Source: an uncultured Bacteroidales bacterium
GTDB lineage: Bacteria; Bacteroidota; Bacteroidia; Bacteroidales; P3
Direction: 5' to 3'
Assembly: GCA_900318835.1 (NCBI GenBank)
Contig: ONLW01000002.1
Coordinates: 1 to 64,000, forward strand
Length of the DNA: 64,000 nucleotides
Part shown: piece by piece, positions 53,038-60,807 of the stretch
Layout of the letters: each line of letters opens with the position of its first letter
Position numbering within the stretch: the first letter of the stretch is position 1
Translations under genes and position numbers: made by a program
The notes under the pieces: generated by a model
Database searches by the model: none
The model's input: only the letters and a program-made list of their open reading frames with translations
Told to the model about the DNA's origin: nothing

Positions 53038-53427
53038 ATGAAAAAAAGCATCATCGTTTTGAGTTTTGCAGTGCTTGGTATGCTTACCTTTGCCGCTTGC
53101 AACAATCAAAACAATCAGGAAGCCGACACAATGGCTGAGGACACCACGTTGATTGAGAGCGAAGTCATCGACACCATCGCTCCCGTGGTTGAGGAAGACA
53201 CTGTCGTCGCCGTCAAAGAGACTCCTGCAAAAAAGGCTGTTGCCAAGAAAGCTGAGACTCCCAAATCGGTCAAGTCTGCCACTTTGAACGTCACTGGTAA
53301 AGTAGACCCCGAAGTTGCTGCCAAAAGCGGTGAACTCAAACAGGGTAAAGGTGACAATGTTGAAAGCAAGACTCTGAACGTCAAGAAGGATGCCGAAAGC
53401 GCTTTCCGCAAAACCCGCAAAAAATAA
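53038..53427 (+). CDS. Small Lys/Glu-rich lipoprotein
   Basis: The protein has 129 residues. The lipobox Cys is in LTFAACNNQ; the rest is low-complexity, acidic first and then Lys/Ala-rich (AKKAVAKKAE), ending in RKTRKK. It follows the preceding gene by 25 bases and is closed by a terminator. No family recognised; the charged repeats may bind peptidoglycan or lipopolysaccharide, which is speculation. Confidence 0.65.
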   Translation: MKKSIIVLSFAVLGMLTFAACNNQNNQEADTMAEDTTLIESEVIDTIAPVVEEDTVVAVKETPAKKAVAKKAETPKSVKSATLNVTGKVDPEVAAKSGELKQGKGDNVESKTLNVKKDAESAFRKTRKK

Positions 53428-53447
53428 CCTTGCGTTGAACTGAATGG

Positions 53448-53480
53448 AAAGAGAGTATCCAACAGATACTCTCTTTTCTG
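53448..53480 (+). terminator. Intrinsic terminator after the Lys-rich lipoprotein
   Basis: AAAGAGAGTATC pairs perfectly with GATACTCTCTTT across a five-base loop, ending in a short T-rich run. It lies 25 bases before the next co-directional ATG. Confidence 0.85.
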
Positions 53481-53505
53481 TTCTATTAAACCCACAATCA
53501 ATTCA

Positions 53506-54012
53506 ATGAAAACAAGAATACTCGCCCTGCTGGCACTAATCCTCATCATTTCCAGCTGTAATGGCGAAAAACGAGAGATTAAACAAACTGCCTATCGCTA
53601 TCTTGACGCTATGGGGAACTACCGTCTGGATGACGCTGTCCCTTATGCCTCAGAAAAAACAAATGAGGTGACAATCCGATTCTATAAATCCTTACTTCCC
53701 ACAATCGACACCAACAACATCAAGAAAAACACGCCTGCCAAAATAACAATCAATGAAGTTGTTATGCAGTCTGACACCACGGCATACGCCGTTTTTCACA
53801 AAACGACCCCCATCACGCAGCAAGACGACACATTACGGATGATCAAAGAAAATGGGAAATGGCTTGCCCATGTGGTAATTGCCATTCCAAGTTACATGAT
53901 GCCAGATAGTACCATGCACTTCAGACATTTCACACGCGAAGAGATGAAACAAATGTCTCAACATATCATCTCCCACGACTCCAGCAACCACAAAGCCCCA
54001 CATCGCAACTAA
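53506..54012 (+). CDS. Small lipoprotein, NTF2-like (DUF4878-type) fold possible
   Basis: The protein has 168 residues. The lipobox Cys is in LILIISSCNGEK. The body starts with a helix (AYRYLDAMGNYRLDDAVPYAS) and goes on with strands ending in ENGKWLAHV, as in NTF2-like domains of the DUF4878 kind. Function unknown. It has a terminator on each side. Confidence 0.65.
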   Translation: MKTRILALLALILIISSCNGEKREIKQTAYRYLDAMGNYRLDDAVPYASEKTNEVTIRFYKSLLPTIDTNNIKKNTPAKITINEVVMQSDTTAYAVFHKTTPITQQDDTLRMIKENGKWLAHVVIAIPSYMMPDSTMHFRHFTREEMKQMSQHIISHDSSNHKAPHRN

Positions 54013-54043
54013 ATCCAAAACAAAAAAAAACGCTTGGATAAAA

Positions 54044-54075
54044 AAACGGGACACAAAAAATGTCCCGTTTATTAT
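54044..54075 (+). terminator. Intrinsic terminator after the NTF2-like lipoprotein
   Basis: AAACGGGACA pairs with TGTCCCGTTT across a seven-base loop, followed by ATTAT. Confidence 0.78.
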
Positions 54076-54097
54076 ATACATTCATGGCCAACACCTT

Positions 54098-54162
54098 CCA
54101 CCCACCAACTCTTTACCAACTCCTACCCATCTCCCTACTATCCCCTACCCTGGTAGGAGATG
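54098..54162 (-). repeat. 11-base-period palindromic element, copy D (inverted)
   Basis: On the minus strand CATCTCCTACC pairs with GGTAGGGGATA, followed by GTAGGGAGATG, GGTAGGAGTTG and GTAAAGAGTTG, the same 11-base units as in copies A to C. It lies between convergent genes. Confidence 0.8.
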
Positions 54163-54196
54163 AAAAACTTGTGCCAGGGAGAGAATAGGATTCCCG

Positions 54197-54577
54197 TCAC
54201 AGTTTGAGACGGAAGTCGTGGTCGGGGGCTGCTGCGATAACAGTGTCGGTAGCAGTCACCTGCTCGATGCGAGCGAGAACGCTGTCCTGGATAGGAGCAT
54301 AGAGGTCGGGGTGCTCGGCATAGTAGGCAAAGGAGTGCTCCACCTGCTCACGCGTGACATGGTGCTTGTCGAGGATGTCGTCATAGGCACGCAACACTTC
54401 GGCCGACATGGCATCGTAACGATACTGTGTCTCTATGGCGTAGAATCCCTCAAGGAGGTAGGCATCGGAGAGGAAGTCGACCATCTGTGGGGCGTCAAGC
54501 ACATCGGCCGGGCGTTCATCATGGTGGCACGAAACCAACAGGGCCACCGCCATCATGGCAAAAAAGAATCTTTTCAT
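54197..54577 (-). CDS. DUF4296-like lipoprotein
   Basis: The protein has 126 residues. The signal ends at the lipobox Cys in AVALLVSCHHDE, and the body (MVDFLSDAYLLEGFYAIE, DDILDKHHVTREQVEHSFAYYAEHP) matches the DUF4296 pattern of Bacteroidota. Function unknown. The ATG at 54577 is used because it gives a standard lipoprotein signal; it lies 11 bases after a terminator T run. Confidence 0.82.
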   Translation of the reverse strand: MKRFFFAMMAVALLVSCHHDERPADVLDAPQMVDFLSDAYLLEGFYAIETQYRYDAMSAEVLRAYDDILDKHHVTREQVEHSFAYYAEHPDLYAPIQDSVLARIEQVTATDTVIAAAPDHDFRLKL

Positions 54578-54587
54578 GGAGTAGAAT

Positions 54588-54625
54588 AAAAAAAGGCAGG
54601 TCCGCAAAACGTGGACCTGCCTTTT
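54588..54625 (-). terminator. Intrinsic terminator after the Ala-rich lipoprotein
   Basis: On the minus strand AAAAGGCAGGTCC pairs with GGACCTGCCTTTT and the T run continues to seven. It lies between the upstream stop and the DUF4296 start. Confidence 0.88.
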
Positions 54626-54638
54626 GATGTTTTCAAAC

Positions 54639-55085
54639 TTAGAATTTGAGTTTCTTGGAGAGCTCGTCGGCAGCCTTCTCAGCAGCTTTGTCGATAGCCT
54701 TGTTGGCCTCTTCAGCGGCTTTAGCTTTGACTTTGTTCATGGCGCACTCGCCAACACCCTGCTCGACAGCCTTGACAAACTTGTCGTTGTTCTGGTAGGC
54801 CTGATAGGAGGTGGCAATAATCTGCTTCATGCAGGCGGCAATTTTGGTCTTGTCAGCGCTGGCACAGTTGCAGATTTCTTCAGCGGCCTGCTGGGCAGCA
54901 GCCATCATGGCGGCGTCGGCATCGCTTTCAGCGGTGGCCTCAACGGGTTGGGCAACCTCTTCGGAAACCTGCTCAACAGACTCCATCTCGGTGCTGTCAA
55001 CAGCCTCGGTGTTGTTGTTTCCGCAAGAGACAGTCATGGCGGCAACAAGCAGGGCAGCGCCCACAAACGATAAAACTTTTTTCAT
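54639..55085 (-). CDS. Ala/Glu-rich lipoprotein of unknown function
   Basis: The protein has 148 residues. The lipobox Cys is in AMTVSCGNNN; an acidic linker leads to a helical domain with four spaced Cys (EEICNCASADKTKIAACMKQ and GVGECAMNK). No family recognised. No TAnnTTTG element is seen between it and the tRNA gene 43 bases upstream, so both may share the tRNA promoter. Confidence 0.7.
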   Translation of the reverse strand: MKKVLSFVGAALLVAAMTVSCGNNNTEAVDSTEMESVEQVSEEVAQPVEATAESDADAAMMAAAQQAAEEICNCASADKTKIAACMKQIIATSYQAYQNNDKFVKAVEQGVGECAMNKVKAKAAEEANKAIDKAAEKAADELSKKLKF

Positions 55086-55128
55086 TTTTCTTTTAATTTT
55101 AATTGGTTATACTTTAATTGTTTTTTTG

Positions 55129-55203
55129 TGGGAGTAACAGGAATCGAACCAGTGACCTCCTGCTTGTAAGGCAGGCGCTCTGAACCAGCTGAGCTATACT
55201 CCC
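55129..55203 (-). tRNA. tRNA-Val (anticodon UAC)
   Basis: A 75-base cloverleaf: acceptor GGGAGTA with TACTCCC, D arm with GCTCAGCTGGTTCAGAGC, anticodon arm CCTGC-CTTACAA-GCAGG giving TAC, T arm with GGTTCGATTCC, discriminator A. CCA is not encoded. Confidence 0.95.
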
Positions 55204-55213
55204 AAAAAGGCGT

Positions 55214-55246
55214 GCAAAGATACAACTATTTTACGACATAGACAAA
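55214..55246 (-). promoter_or_regulatory. Promoter of tRNA-Val
   Basis: On the minus strand TTTG (55243-55246) is followed after 20 bases by TATCTTTGC (55214-55222), a full match. Transcription would start only a few bases before the mature tRNA. Confidence 0.78.
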
Positions 55247-55250
55247 CTTT

Positions 55251-57062
55251 TTATGCAAAAGACTGCATGTCAACAAGTTTCCTATACAATCCATCCTGCA
55301 TCACGAGTTCTTCATGGGTGCCTCTTTCAACAATTTTACCCTTCTCAAGCACCACAATAAGGTCAGCGTGGCGGATAGTGGAAAGGCGATGGGCGATGAC
55401 GATGGAGGTACGGCCCTTCATCAGAGCGTCGAGTCCCTGCTGGACAGCTCGTTCCGACTCGGCATCAAGGGCCGAGGTAGCCTCGTCGAGGAGCAAGATG
55501 GGTGTGTCGCGCAACACAGCACGGGCAATGCTGAGGCGCTGTCGCTGACCGCCAGAGAGGTTGAGACCACGGTCGCCGATGGGTGTGTCGTAGCCCTGCG
55601 GCAACTGGTCGATAAACTCGTCAGCATGCGCCACACGGGCGGCGTCGACAATTTGCTCGCGTGAATAATCGGTCGAACCGAAAGCGATGTTGTTGGCCAC
55701 AGTGTCGTTGAAAAGAATGCAATTCTGCGACACCAATCCGAACTGCGACCGCAGCGAGTTGATGTTGAGGTCGCGGATAGGGTAACCGTCGATGGAGATG
55801 AAACCTTCGGTGCAATCGTAGAATCGCGGCAAAAGGTCAACAAGGGTAGTCTTGCCGGCTCCCGAAGGGCCTACGACAGCGATGGTTTTTCCCTTTGGAA
55901 TAGTAAGGTTGATGCGGGAGAGGACCGGAGTGTCGGTGTAGCTGAAATTCACGTCATGGAACTCAACCTTGTCTTCGAATCCCTGAAGCACCAAAGCGTC
56001 AGGCTTCTCCACAATCACCTCGTCGGCATCTAGAATTTCGAGGAAACGCTCAGCCGAGGCGTTGCTCTTTACCAAAGTATTGTAGGCACGCACGATGGCC
56101 TGAATGGGCGGAATGATGCGGGCAAAAATGATAACGAAGAAGATGAACACCGAAGGTTGGATGGAGCCGTCGATGACCTGCCAGCCGCCAATAATGAGGA
56201 TGAAGACCAGAGCCAAGGTGCCGAGAATCTCAGAGAGGGGGCTCGAAAGTTCACGGCTGCGGGCCACACGAACCATAGTGCGGCTATAGCGGGCATTGGC
56301 CTTGGAGAAGACTTCCTCGCGGTTGTCCTCACGGCCAAACGACTTGATGGCCTTGAGCGATGCAAGCGACTCTTCGAGGATGGCCGTGAGACGTCCCAGC
56401 TCCTTCTGACCACGCTGTGAAGTATTTTTCAGACGCTTACCGATGCGCGCTATCATCCACACACCCACCGGCAACACCAATAAGAAGAGTACGAACAGAC
56501 GCCACGAGACAAAGAGCAGGATACCAGCAAAGACAACCACGTTGAGCGGCTCTTTGACCAGCGACTGTAGCACGGCGACACACCACTCCATGTCGGCGAT
56601 GTCGTTGCTCATGCGGCTCATGATGTCGCCACGGCGCTTGCTATTGAAGAATGCAACCGGCAGGATGGTTACCTTATGGTAGATGTCGTTGCGCAGGCGT
56701 TCGATGAGACCGTTGCGGATAATACCCAGGAAAACCTGTGCCATGAAGCGAAAGAAGTTGCTCAGCAGCGAGCACCCCACATAGCCAGCGGCCACAATCA
56801 GCAGACATCCCCAAATACCGTGGATGGCTTTGTACTGGTAGAGGTGCCAGAAAGCCCAGTCGACCAGTTGCTTCTGGTTAAGGGCCAAGTCAGGCTCGGC
56901 TTCGGGCACTCCGTTGAGGCCAAACATCAGCTCCACAAAAGGAATGATAAGCACATAGGCGCCCAAGCCACACATGATATGCAACAGATTAAAGAGCACA
57001 TTGAGTGTAATCTGTAGCGGGAAGAACCGCAGATATGCCAGTATGCGGTGCATCGATTTCAT
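55251..57062 (-). CDS. MsbA-like ABC transporter (permease fused to ATPase)
   Basis: The protein has 603 residues: six membrane helices in the first 320 residues, then an ATPase domain with [25 protein letters not shown] and ILLLDEATSALDAESE. MsbA flips lipid A-core; related exporters move drugs or lipids. Its ATG overlaps the stop of the PorE-like gene by four bases, so it is the last gene of the suf-linked unit. Confidence 0.9.
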   Translation of the reverse strand: MKSMHRILAYLRFFPLQITLNVLFNLLHIMCGLGAYVLIIPFVELMFGLNGVPEAEPDLALNQKQLVDWAFWHLYQYKAIHGIWGCLLIVAAGYVGCSLLSNFFRFMAQVFLGIIRNGLIERLRNDIYHKVTILPVAFFNSKRRGDIMSRMSNDIADMEWCVAVLQSLVKEPLNVVVFAGILLFVSWRLFVLFLLVLPVGVWMIARIGKRLKNTSQRGQKELGRLTAILEESLASLKAIKSFGREDNREEVFSKANARYSRTMVRVARSRELSSPLSEILGTLALVFILIIGGWQVIDGSIQPSVFIFFVIIFARIIPPIQAIVRAYNTLVKSNASAERFLEILDADEVIVEKPDALVLQGFEDKVEFHDVNFSYTDTPVLSRINLTIPKGKTIAVVGPSGAGKTTLVDLLPRFYDCTEGFISIDGYPIRDLNINSLRSQFGLVSQNCILFNDTVANNIAFGSTDYSREQIVDAARVAHADEFIDQLPQGYDTPIGDRGLNLSGGQRQRLSIARAVLRDTPILLLDEATSALDAESERAVQQGLDALMKGRTSIVIAHRLSTIRHADLIVVLEKGKIVERGTHEELVMQDGLYRKLVDMQSFA

Positions 57063-58825
57063 AGCAGTCGGATTTGGTTATGACTAAACTCCGAGCCACC
57101 GCGATAGGCGAGACGTTCGGGTCGAAGTTTCTTATTGTTGGTGAGATAATTGTAGGCTGCCTTGGCATCGGCAGTTTTGGGACATTCGATGGCCACATGA
57201 ACGCGTGGATGCTCTATGAGCCATGCCGCCAATGCATCAAGCACTTGGGTGTTGTTGATATCCATGACAGAGACGCTGTCGTCGAGCACCACTTGTCGGC
57301 GGTCCAACTCGCGGGCCTTACCACAAAGGATGGCTGGCAGCAGTCCCTCAACGCCAAACGTAACGACGCTAGCCTGCTGCTCGGAGAGCACCAACAAGGT
57401 GTCGCGCGTTTCCTGCGGTGTGCCCACCTTCATGCGGCAGCAGCGCATGGCCTCGGGCCGCGCGGCGGGATAGAGGTCGAAGATAACGATGTCGCGGCTA
57501 CGCGACCCCTTCACCCTTCCGGGAAAATAAGCTTGGCGGCCATCAGCGGTGACGCCGAAGGAGAGTTCATCGCCCTCGCTGTTGATGGGCAAACCCAGAT
57601 TGGTGGGACGTGCATCACCACCCATGGCGAGGTCGATGAAGTAGACATCATAGCCTCCGAAGCCTTGCCAGCCGTCGGAGACGAAATAAAGCGTATGGCC
57701 GTCGGCATGAAGGAATGGGAATTTCTCATTACCTAGGGTATTGACACGCGATCCAAGGTTCTCGGGGCGACTCCAATCGCCATTCTTCAGGCGGTGACAA
57801 CGCCAGAGGTCGGTACCTCCCACCCCACCTTTGCGGTTGGATGCGAAATAGAGCCACTGTCCATCGGCCGATATCGAAGGCTGCGATTCCCAAGTACGGT
57901 CACCATTGATGCTGGAATTCAATCTTTCCACTTGCCACTTTCCGTCTTTTTCTTCGGCACAGTAGAGATCGCTGTTGGCATAGCCGCCGTTGCCGGTGAT
58001 ACGCGAAAAATACAGGCTCTTGCCATCGGCAGTAAGACTCACGCCGCCTTCGGGGTCTCCTTGATTGAAGGGAGCGGGCAATTCAACACCGGCAGTGAAA
58101 GCAGAGTCGATCCTCTGACTGACAAATAGCTTCCAAACAGTCTTCTCCAAGTCGTCCGTATAGAACGAGGTTCGATCTTTGCGCGCCGGCACCTCACGGA
58201 GATAATAGCAGCGCTGGCCATCATGGGTGATAAACGGCAGGTTCTCGTTACGCTTGGAACTCACGCCCGACAACATCATGGGGTCGAAAGGAGCTCTGTT
58301 GAGCTCGGCTTCAGCCAGAAAGCGTGCCCAGTGGAGGTAGACCGACGCCTCGTCGTAGACGGCCGTCTGAGCAGGGTCGTCGCTACTATTGGCCAAATTG
58401 AAATAAGACTCAAACTCAGCCACAGCCTCCTCATAGCGCTCATCGGTGTAGAGTATCATACCCATGTAATAGTGCGCCAATGCATTGGGGTAGTCGTGAC
58501 AAAGCTCGATGCACTTGGTAAAATACTTACGGATGGCAGCGGTATTAAAGCCATTCTTTACCGCCGTCATGCCGAGCCAGAACTGGGGTTCAGCAGCCTT
58601 GGGGTTGCGCTGAGCCACAGTGCGGAGGAGTTTCGAGGCCTCGCGGTAATGCTTTTGCCCATATTCGGCCAACGCCTGCTCAAAAGGCTTATTGTCGGCA
58701 GACTTTACCTTGACGTCACACTGAGCCTGTACTGCGTGGAAAGCGGAAAATGAAAAGTGGAAAGCAATGACCAGCAATAGCGTCAGCCATCTTTCCACTT
58801 TCCGCTTTCCACTTTCCGCTCTCAT
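57059..58825 (-). CDS. TPR plus PD40 beta-propeller protein, PorE-like
   Basis: The protein has 588 residues. A signal peptide (WLTLLLVIAFHFSFSAFHA) is followed by TPR-like repeats (about 45-150), a PD40/WD40 propeller (about 190-410, with GGVSLTADGKSLYFSR, PSISADGQWLYFAS, FPFLHADGHTLYFVSDG) and a C-terminal region that looks like a worn OmpA-like domain. This order recalls the T9SS protein PorE of Porphyromonas gingivalis; the peptidoglycan-binding residues are not clear here. The first codons are made of heptamer repeats. It overlaps sufD and the MsbA-like gene by four bases each. Confidence 0.72.
   Translation of the reverse strand: MRAESGKRKVERWLTLLLVIAFHFSFSAFHAVQAQCDVKVKSADNKPFEQALAEYGQKHYREASKLLRTVAQRNPKAAEPQFWLGMTAVKNGFNTAAIRKYFTKCIELCHDYPNALAHYYMGMILYTDERYEEAVAEFESYFNLANSSDDPAQTAVYDEASVYLHWARFLAEAELNRAPFDPMMLSGVSSKRNENLPFITHDGQRCYYLREVPARKDRTSFYTDDLEKTVWKLFVSQRIDSAFTAGVELPAPFNQGDPEGGVSLTADGKSLYFSRITGNGGYANSDLYCAEEKDGKWQVERLNSSINGDRTWESQPSISADGQWLYFASNRKGGVGGTDLWRCHRLKNGDWSRPENLGSRVNTLGNEKFPFLHADGHTLYFVSDGWQGFGGYDVYFIDLAMGGDARPTNLGLPINSEGDELSFGVTADGRQAYFPGRVKGSRSRDIVIFDLYPAARPEAMRCCRMKVGTPQETRDTLLVLSEQQASVVTFGVEGLLPAILCGKARELDRRQVVLDDSVSVMDINNTQVLDALAAWLIEHPRVHVAIECPKTADAKAAYNYLTNNKKLRPERLAYRGGSEFSHNQIRLL
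57924..57946 (-). repeat. Short heptamer repeat in the PorE-like gene
   Basis: Three 7-base units (GGAAAGT, GGCAAGT, GGAAAG) encode DGKWQVER in the propeller. Same unit type as at 58796 and 48798, but short enough to be chance. Confidence 0.45.
58736..58823 (-). repeat. Heptamer repeats inverted around a signal-peptide coding core
   Basis: Four units (GAGAGCG, GAAAGTG, GAAAGCG, GAAAGTG) at 58796-58823 form the first codons, and a complementary imperfect run lies at 58736-58764. The two could pair around the codons of the hydrophobic signal core. Confidence 0.75.
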
Positions 58826-59751
58826 AACTTGCTTGGGTCAATCTCGAAATGGGCGTCGGGACCATTGCAGGGGTTGGTACAGGCAATAGCGCAGTCGGCG
58901 CAGGAGGTGAGTTCGCCGTGAAGACGTTTCTTCACCATGTCACCCACAGCGTCACGCAGAGATTCGATAGCGATGCCACGAATCACCTCGTCGCAGAAGG
59001 CATAACTCAGCATGGTGACGGCTGTGCGTTCACTGATGCCTCGGGTTTGCAGGTAGAACTTGGCCTGCTCGTCAAGCTGGCCGATGGTGGAGCCGTGAGA
59101 GCACTTCACGTCATCGTTATAGATTTCCAAGAAAGGCCGCGTGTCGACATGAGCCTTGTCGGTGAGGAGAATATTGCGGTTGGTCATGTAGGCCTCGGTC
59201 TTCACTGCACCATCCTGCACCAGCACATGGCCATTGAAACGGGAACGAGCCGCATCGTCAATGATGCCTTTGTAGAGCTCGCTGCTCTGGCAATGGGGTT
59301 TGGCATGTTCAACGAAGATATAGTTGTCGCATTCCTGCTCACGGTCCATCAGATAGAGGCCATTGGCCTGGACCTCACAGCCTTCACCCTGCATGCGGAC
59401 AACAACATTGTTTCTCACATGACCACCGCCAAGAGTGACGGTACACATGTCGAGGTATGCGTCGCGCTGCATGGTAATCTGTGCCTCGGTGAGATGGCGC
59501 TGGGGTGTGTTGACACCCTGCAGACGGTAGAGCATCAGGCGACCACCCTCTTCAATCTCTATGGTGAGGTGCTCGTGGTCGGGAGCCACGGTGTAGCCCT
59601 GTCCCTCGCGTAGCATAAACATCGGCGCGTCGGCAGGATGGCAAAGCACCAGGCGCATCTCCTCGCCGCGCTTCACACGAAGACTCTCAGCCGGTCCCCC
59701 GCAACGCCATTCGTCTCCCCAAATCTTGGGCAGTTGATCTTTTCTAATCAT
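58822..59751 (-). CDS. sufD: SufD-family Fe-S scaffold protein
   Basis: The protein has 309 residues, shorter than many SufD because the N-terminal helical part is reduced. The beta-helix core has [21 protein letters not shown] and the C-terminal helices [19 protein letters not shown]. It ends in a Cys-rich tail, [13 protein letters not shown]. SufD forms SufBCD with SufB and SufC. It overlaps both neighbours by four bases. Confidence 0.9.
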   Translation of the reverse strand: MIRKDQLPKIWGDEWRCGGPAESLRVKRGEEMRLVLCHPADAPMFMLREGQGYTVAPDHEHLTIEIEEGGRLMLYRLQGVNTPQRHLTEAQITMQRDAYLDMCTVTLGGGHVRNNVVVRMQGEGCEVQANGLYLMDREQECDNYIFVEHAKPHCQSSELYKGIIDDAARSRFNGHVLVQDGAVKTEAYMTNRNILLTDKAHVDTRPFLEIYNDDVKCSHGSTIGQLDEQAKFYLQTRGISERTAVTMLSYAFCDEVIRGIAIESLRDAVGDMVKKRLHGELTSCADCAIACTNPCNGPDAHFEIDPSKL

Positions 59752-60506
59752 TTCTCCAACTCTTCTTTAATCCAGTCATAACCTTTCTCTTCGAGCTCGA
59801 GGGCAAGCTCCTTGGGTCCGGTCTTCACAATTCGGCCTTCGTAGAGCACATGCACGAAGTCGGGCACGATGTAGTCGAGCAGACGCTGGTAGTGGGTGAT
59901 GACGACGGTGGCGTTATCCTTGGAGCGCAGCTGGTTGACGCCGCCGGCGACAATGCGCAGGGCGTCGATATCGAGACCCGAGTCGGTCTCGTCGAGGATG
60001 GAGAGCGTGGGGTTCAGCATGGCCATCTGGAAAATCTCGTTCTTCTTTTTCTCACCGCCGCTGAAGCCTTCGTTCACAGAGCGGTTGGCCAAATTGGTTG
60101 TCATTTCCACCACCTTTTTCTTCTCCTCCATCAACTTCAGGAACTCGCTGCCACTCAGCGGGTCAAGGCCATGGTACTTGCGCTGCTCATTGACGGCAGT
60201 GCGCATGAAGTTGGTAATGCTCACACCTGGAATTTCCACCGGATACTGGAAACCAAGGAACAATCCCTCACAGGCACGTTGGTCAACGGGCAGGCCGAGG
60301 ATGTTCTTGTCTTTGAAAATGACCTCGCCAGCGGTGACGGTGTATTTGGGATTGCCAGCAATGACACCGGCCAAGGTGCTCTTGCCATTGCCATTGGGGC
60401 CCATGATGGCATGCACCTCGCCACGATTGATTTCAAGGTTCACACCTTTCAAAATCTCGCGCTCGCCGATGGATGCGTGCAAATTACGTATCGAGAGTAA
60501 TGACAT
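59748..60506 (-). CDS. sufC: SufC Fe-S assembly ATPase
   Basis: The protein has 252 residues. Walker A is GPNGNGKST, signature [14 protein letters not shown], Walker [13 protein letters not shown], His switch [10 protein letters not shown], all typical of SufC. The ATG at 60506 gives the standard start [14 protein letters not shown]; frames further upstream run through the promoter and palindrome. sufB, which usually leads this operon, is absent. Confidence 0.96.
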   Translation of the reverse strand: MSLLSIRNLHASIGEREILKGVNLEINRGEVHAIMGPNGNGKSTLAGVIAGNPKYTVTAGEVIFKDKNILGLPVDQRACEGLFLGFQYPVEIPGVSITNFMRTAVNEQRKYHGLDPLSGSEFLKLMEEKKKVVEMTTNLANRSVNEGFSGGEKKKNEIFQMAMLNPTLSILDETDSGLDIDALRIVAGGVNQLRSKDNATVVITHYQRLLDYIVPDFVHVLYEGRIVKTGPKELALELEEKGYDWIKEELEK

Positions 60507-60545
60507 ATTTTTTACAATTATTTGATTTCTAAAATAATAATACGA

Positions 60546-60576
60546 TGCATGGAACAAATTCCATGCAGCAAATATA
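60546..60576 (-). promoter_or_regulatory. suf promoter -7 box with abutting perfect palindrome
   Basis: On the minus strand TATATTTGC (60568-60576) fits TAnnTTTG. Directly downstream lies TGCATGGAA-N4-TTCCATGCA (60546-60567), a perfect 9-base inverted repeat covering the expected transcription start. It could be an operator or a 5' hairpin of the sufC message. Confidence 0.6.
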
Positions 60577-60660
60577 CACAAAAAAAATAAATTGCGCACC
60601 CCTTGGCGACAAGATTCCATCCGACTGCCATCTGGAAGCATTGTTGTTCAGCATATAAAC

Positions 60661-60733
60661 ATTACTTGTCCGATAGTTGTCCGATAAATGATTGGACAAC
60701 TATCGGACAAGTAATGGACAAATACTGGATAAA
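60661..60733. repeat. 11-base-period inverted element, second family
   Basis: Units of exactly 11 bases: ATTACTTGTCC, GATAGTTGTCC, a GATAAATGATT centre, GGACAACTATC, GGACAAGTAAT, GGACAAATACT and GGATAAA. The first two are the reverse complement of the fourth and fifth, so 22-base arms (60661-60682 and 60694-60715) match perfectly. Sequence is unrelated to copies A-D but the layout is the same. Confidence 0.88.
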
Positions 60734-60788
60734 AAAACAAATATAAGCCTCCAAAAAGGATTTTTTTTCATGGTTGGATTTTTTTTTG

Positions 60789-60797
60789 TAATTTTGC
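60789..60797 (+). promoter_or_regulatory. Promoter -7 box of the SAM hydrolase gene
   Basis: TAATTTTGC fits TAnnTTTG and ends ten bases before the ATG at 60808. Confidence 0.55.
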
Positions 60798-60807
60798 AGC
60801 CTGAAAA

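Larger units (their letters stand above)
60507..60807. other. Intergenic region between divergent sufC and the SAM hydrolase gene
   Basis: It holds the suf promoter with an adjoining palindrome, an 11-base-period inverted element at 60661-60733 and the promoter of the SAM hydrolase gene. Confidence 0.75.
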
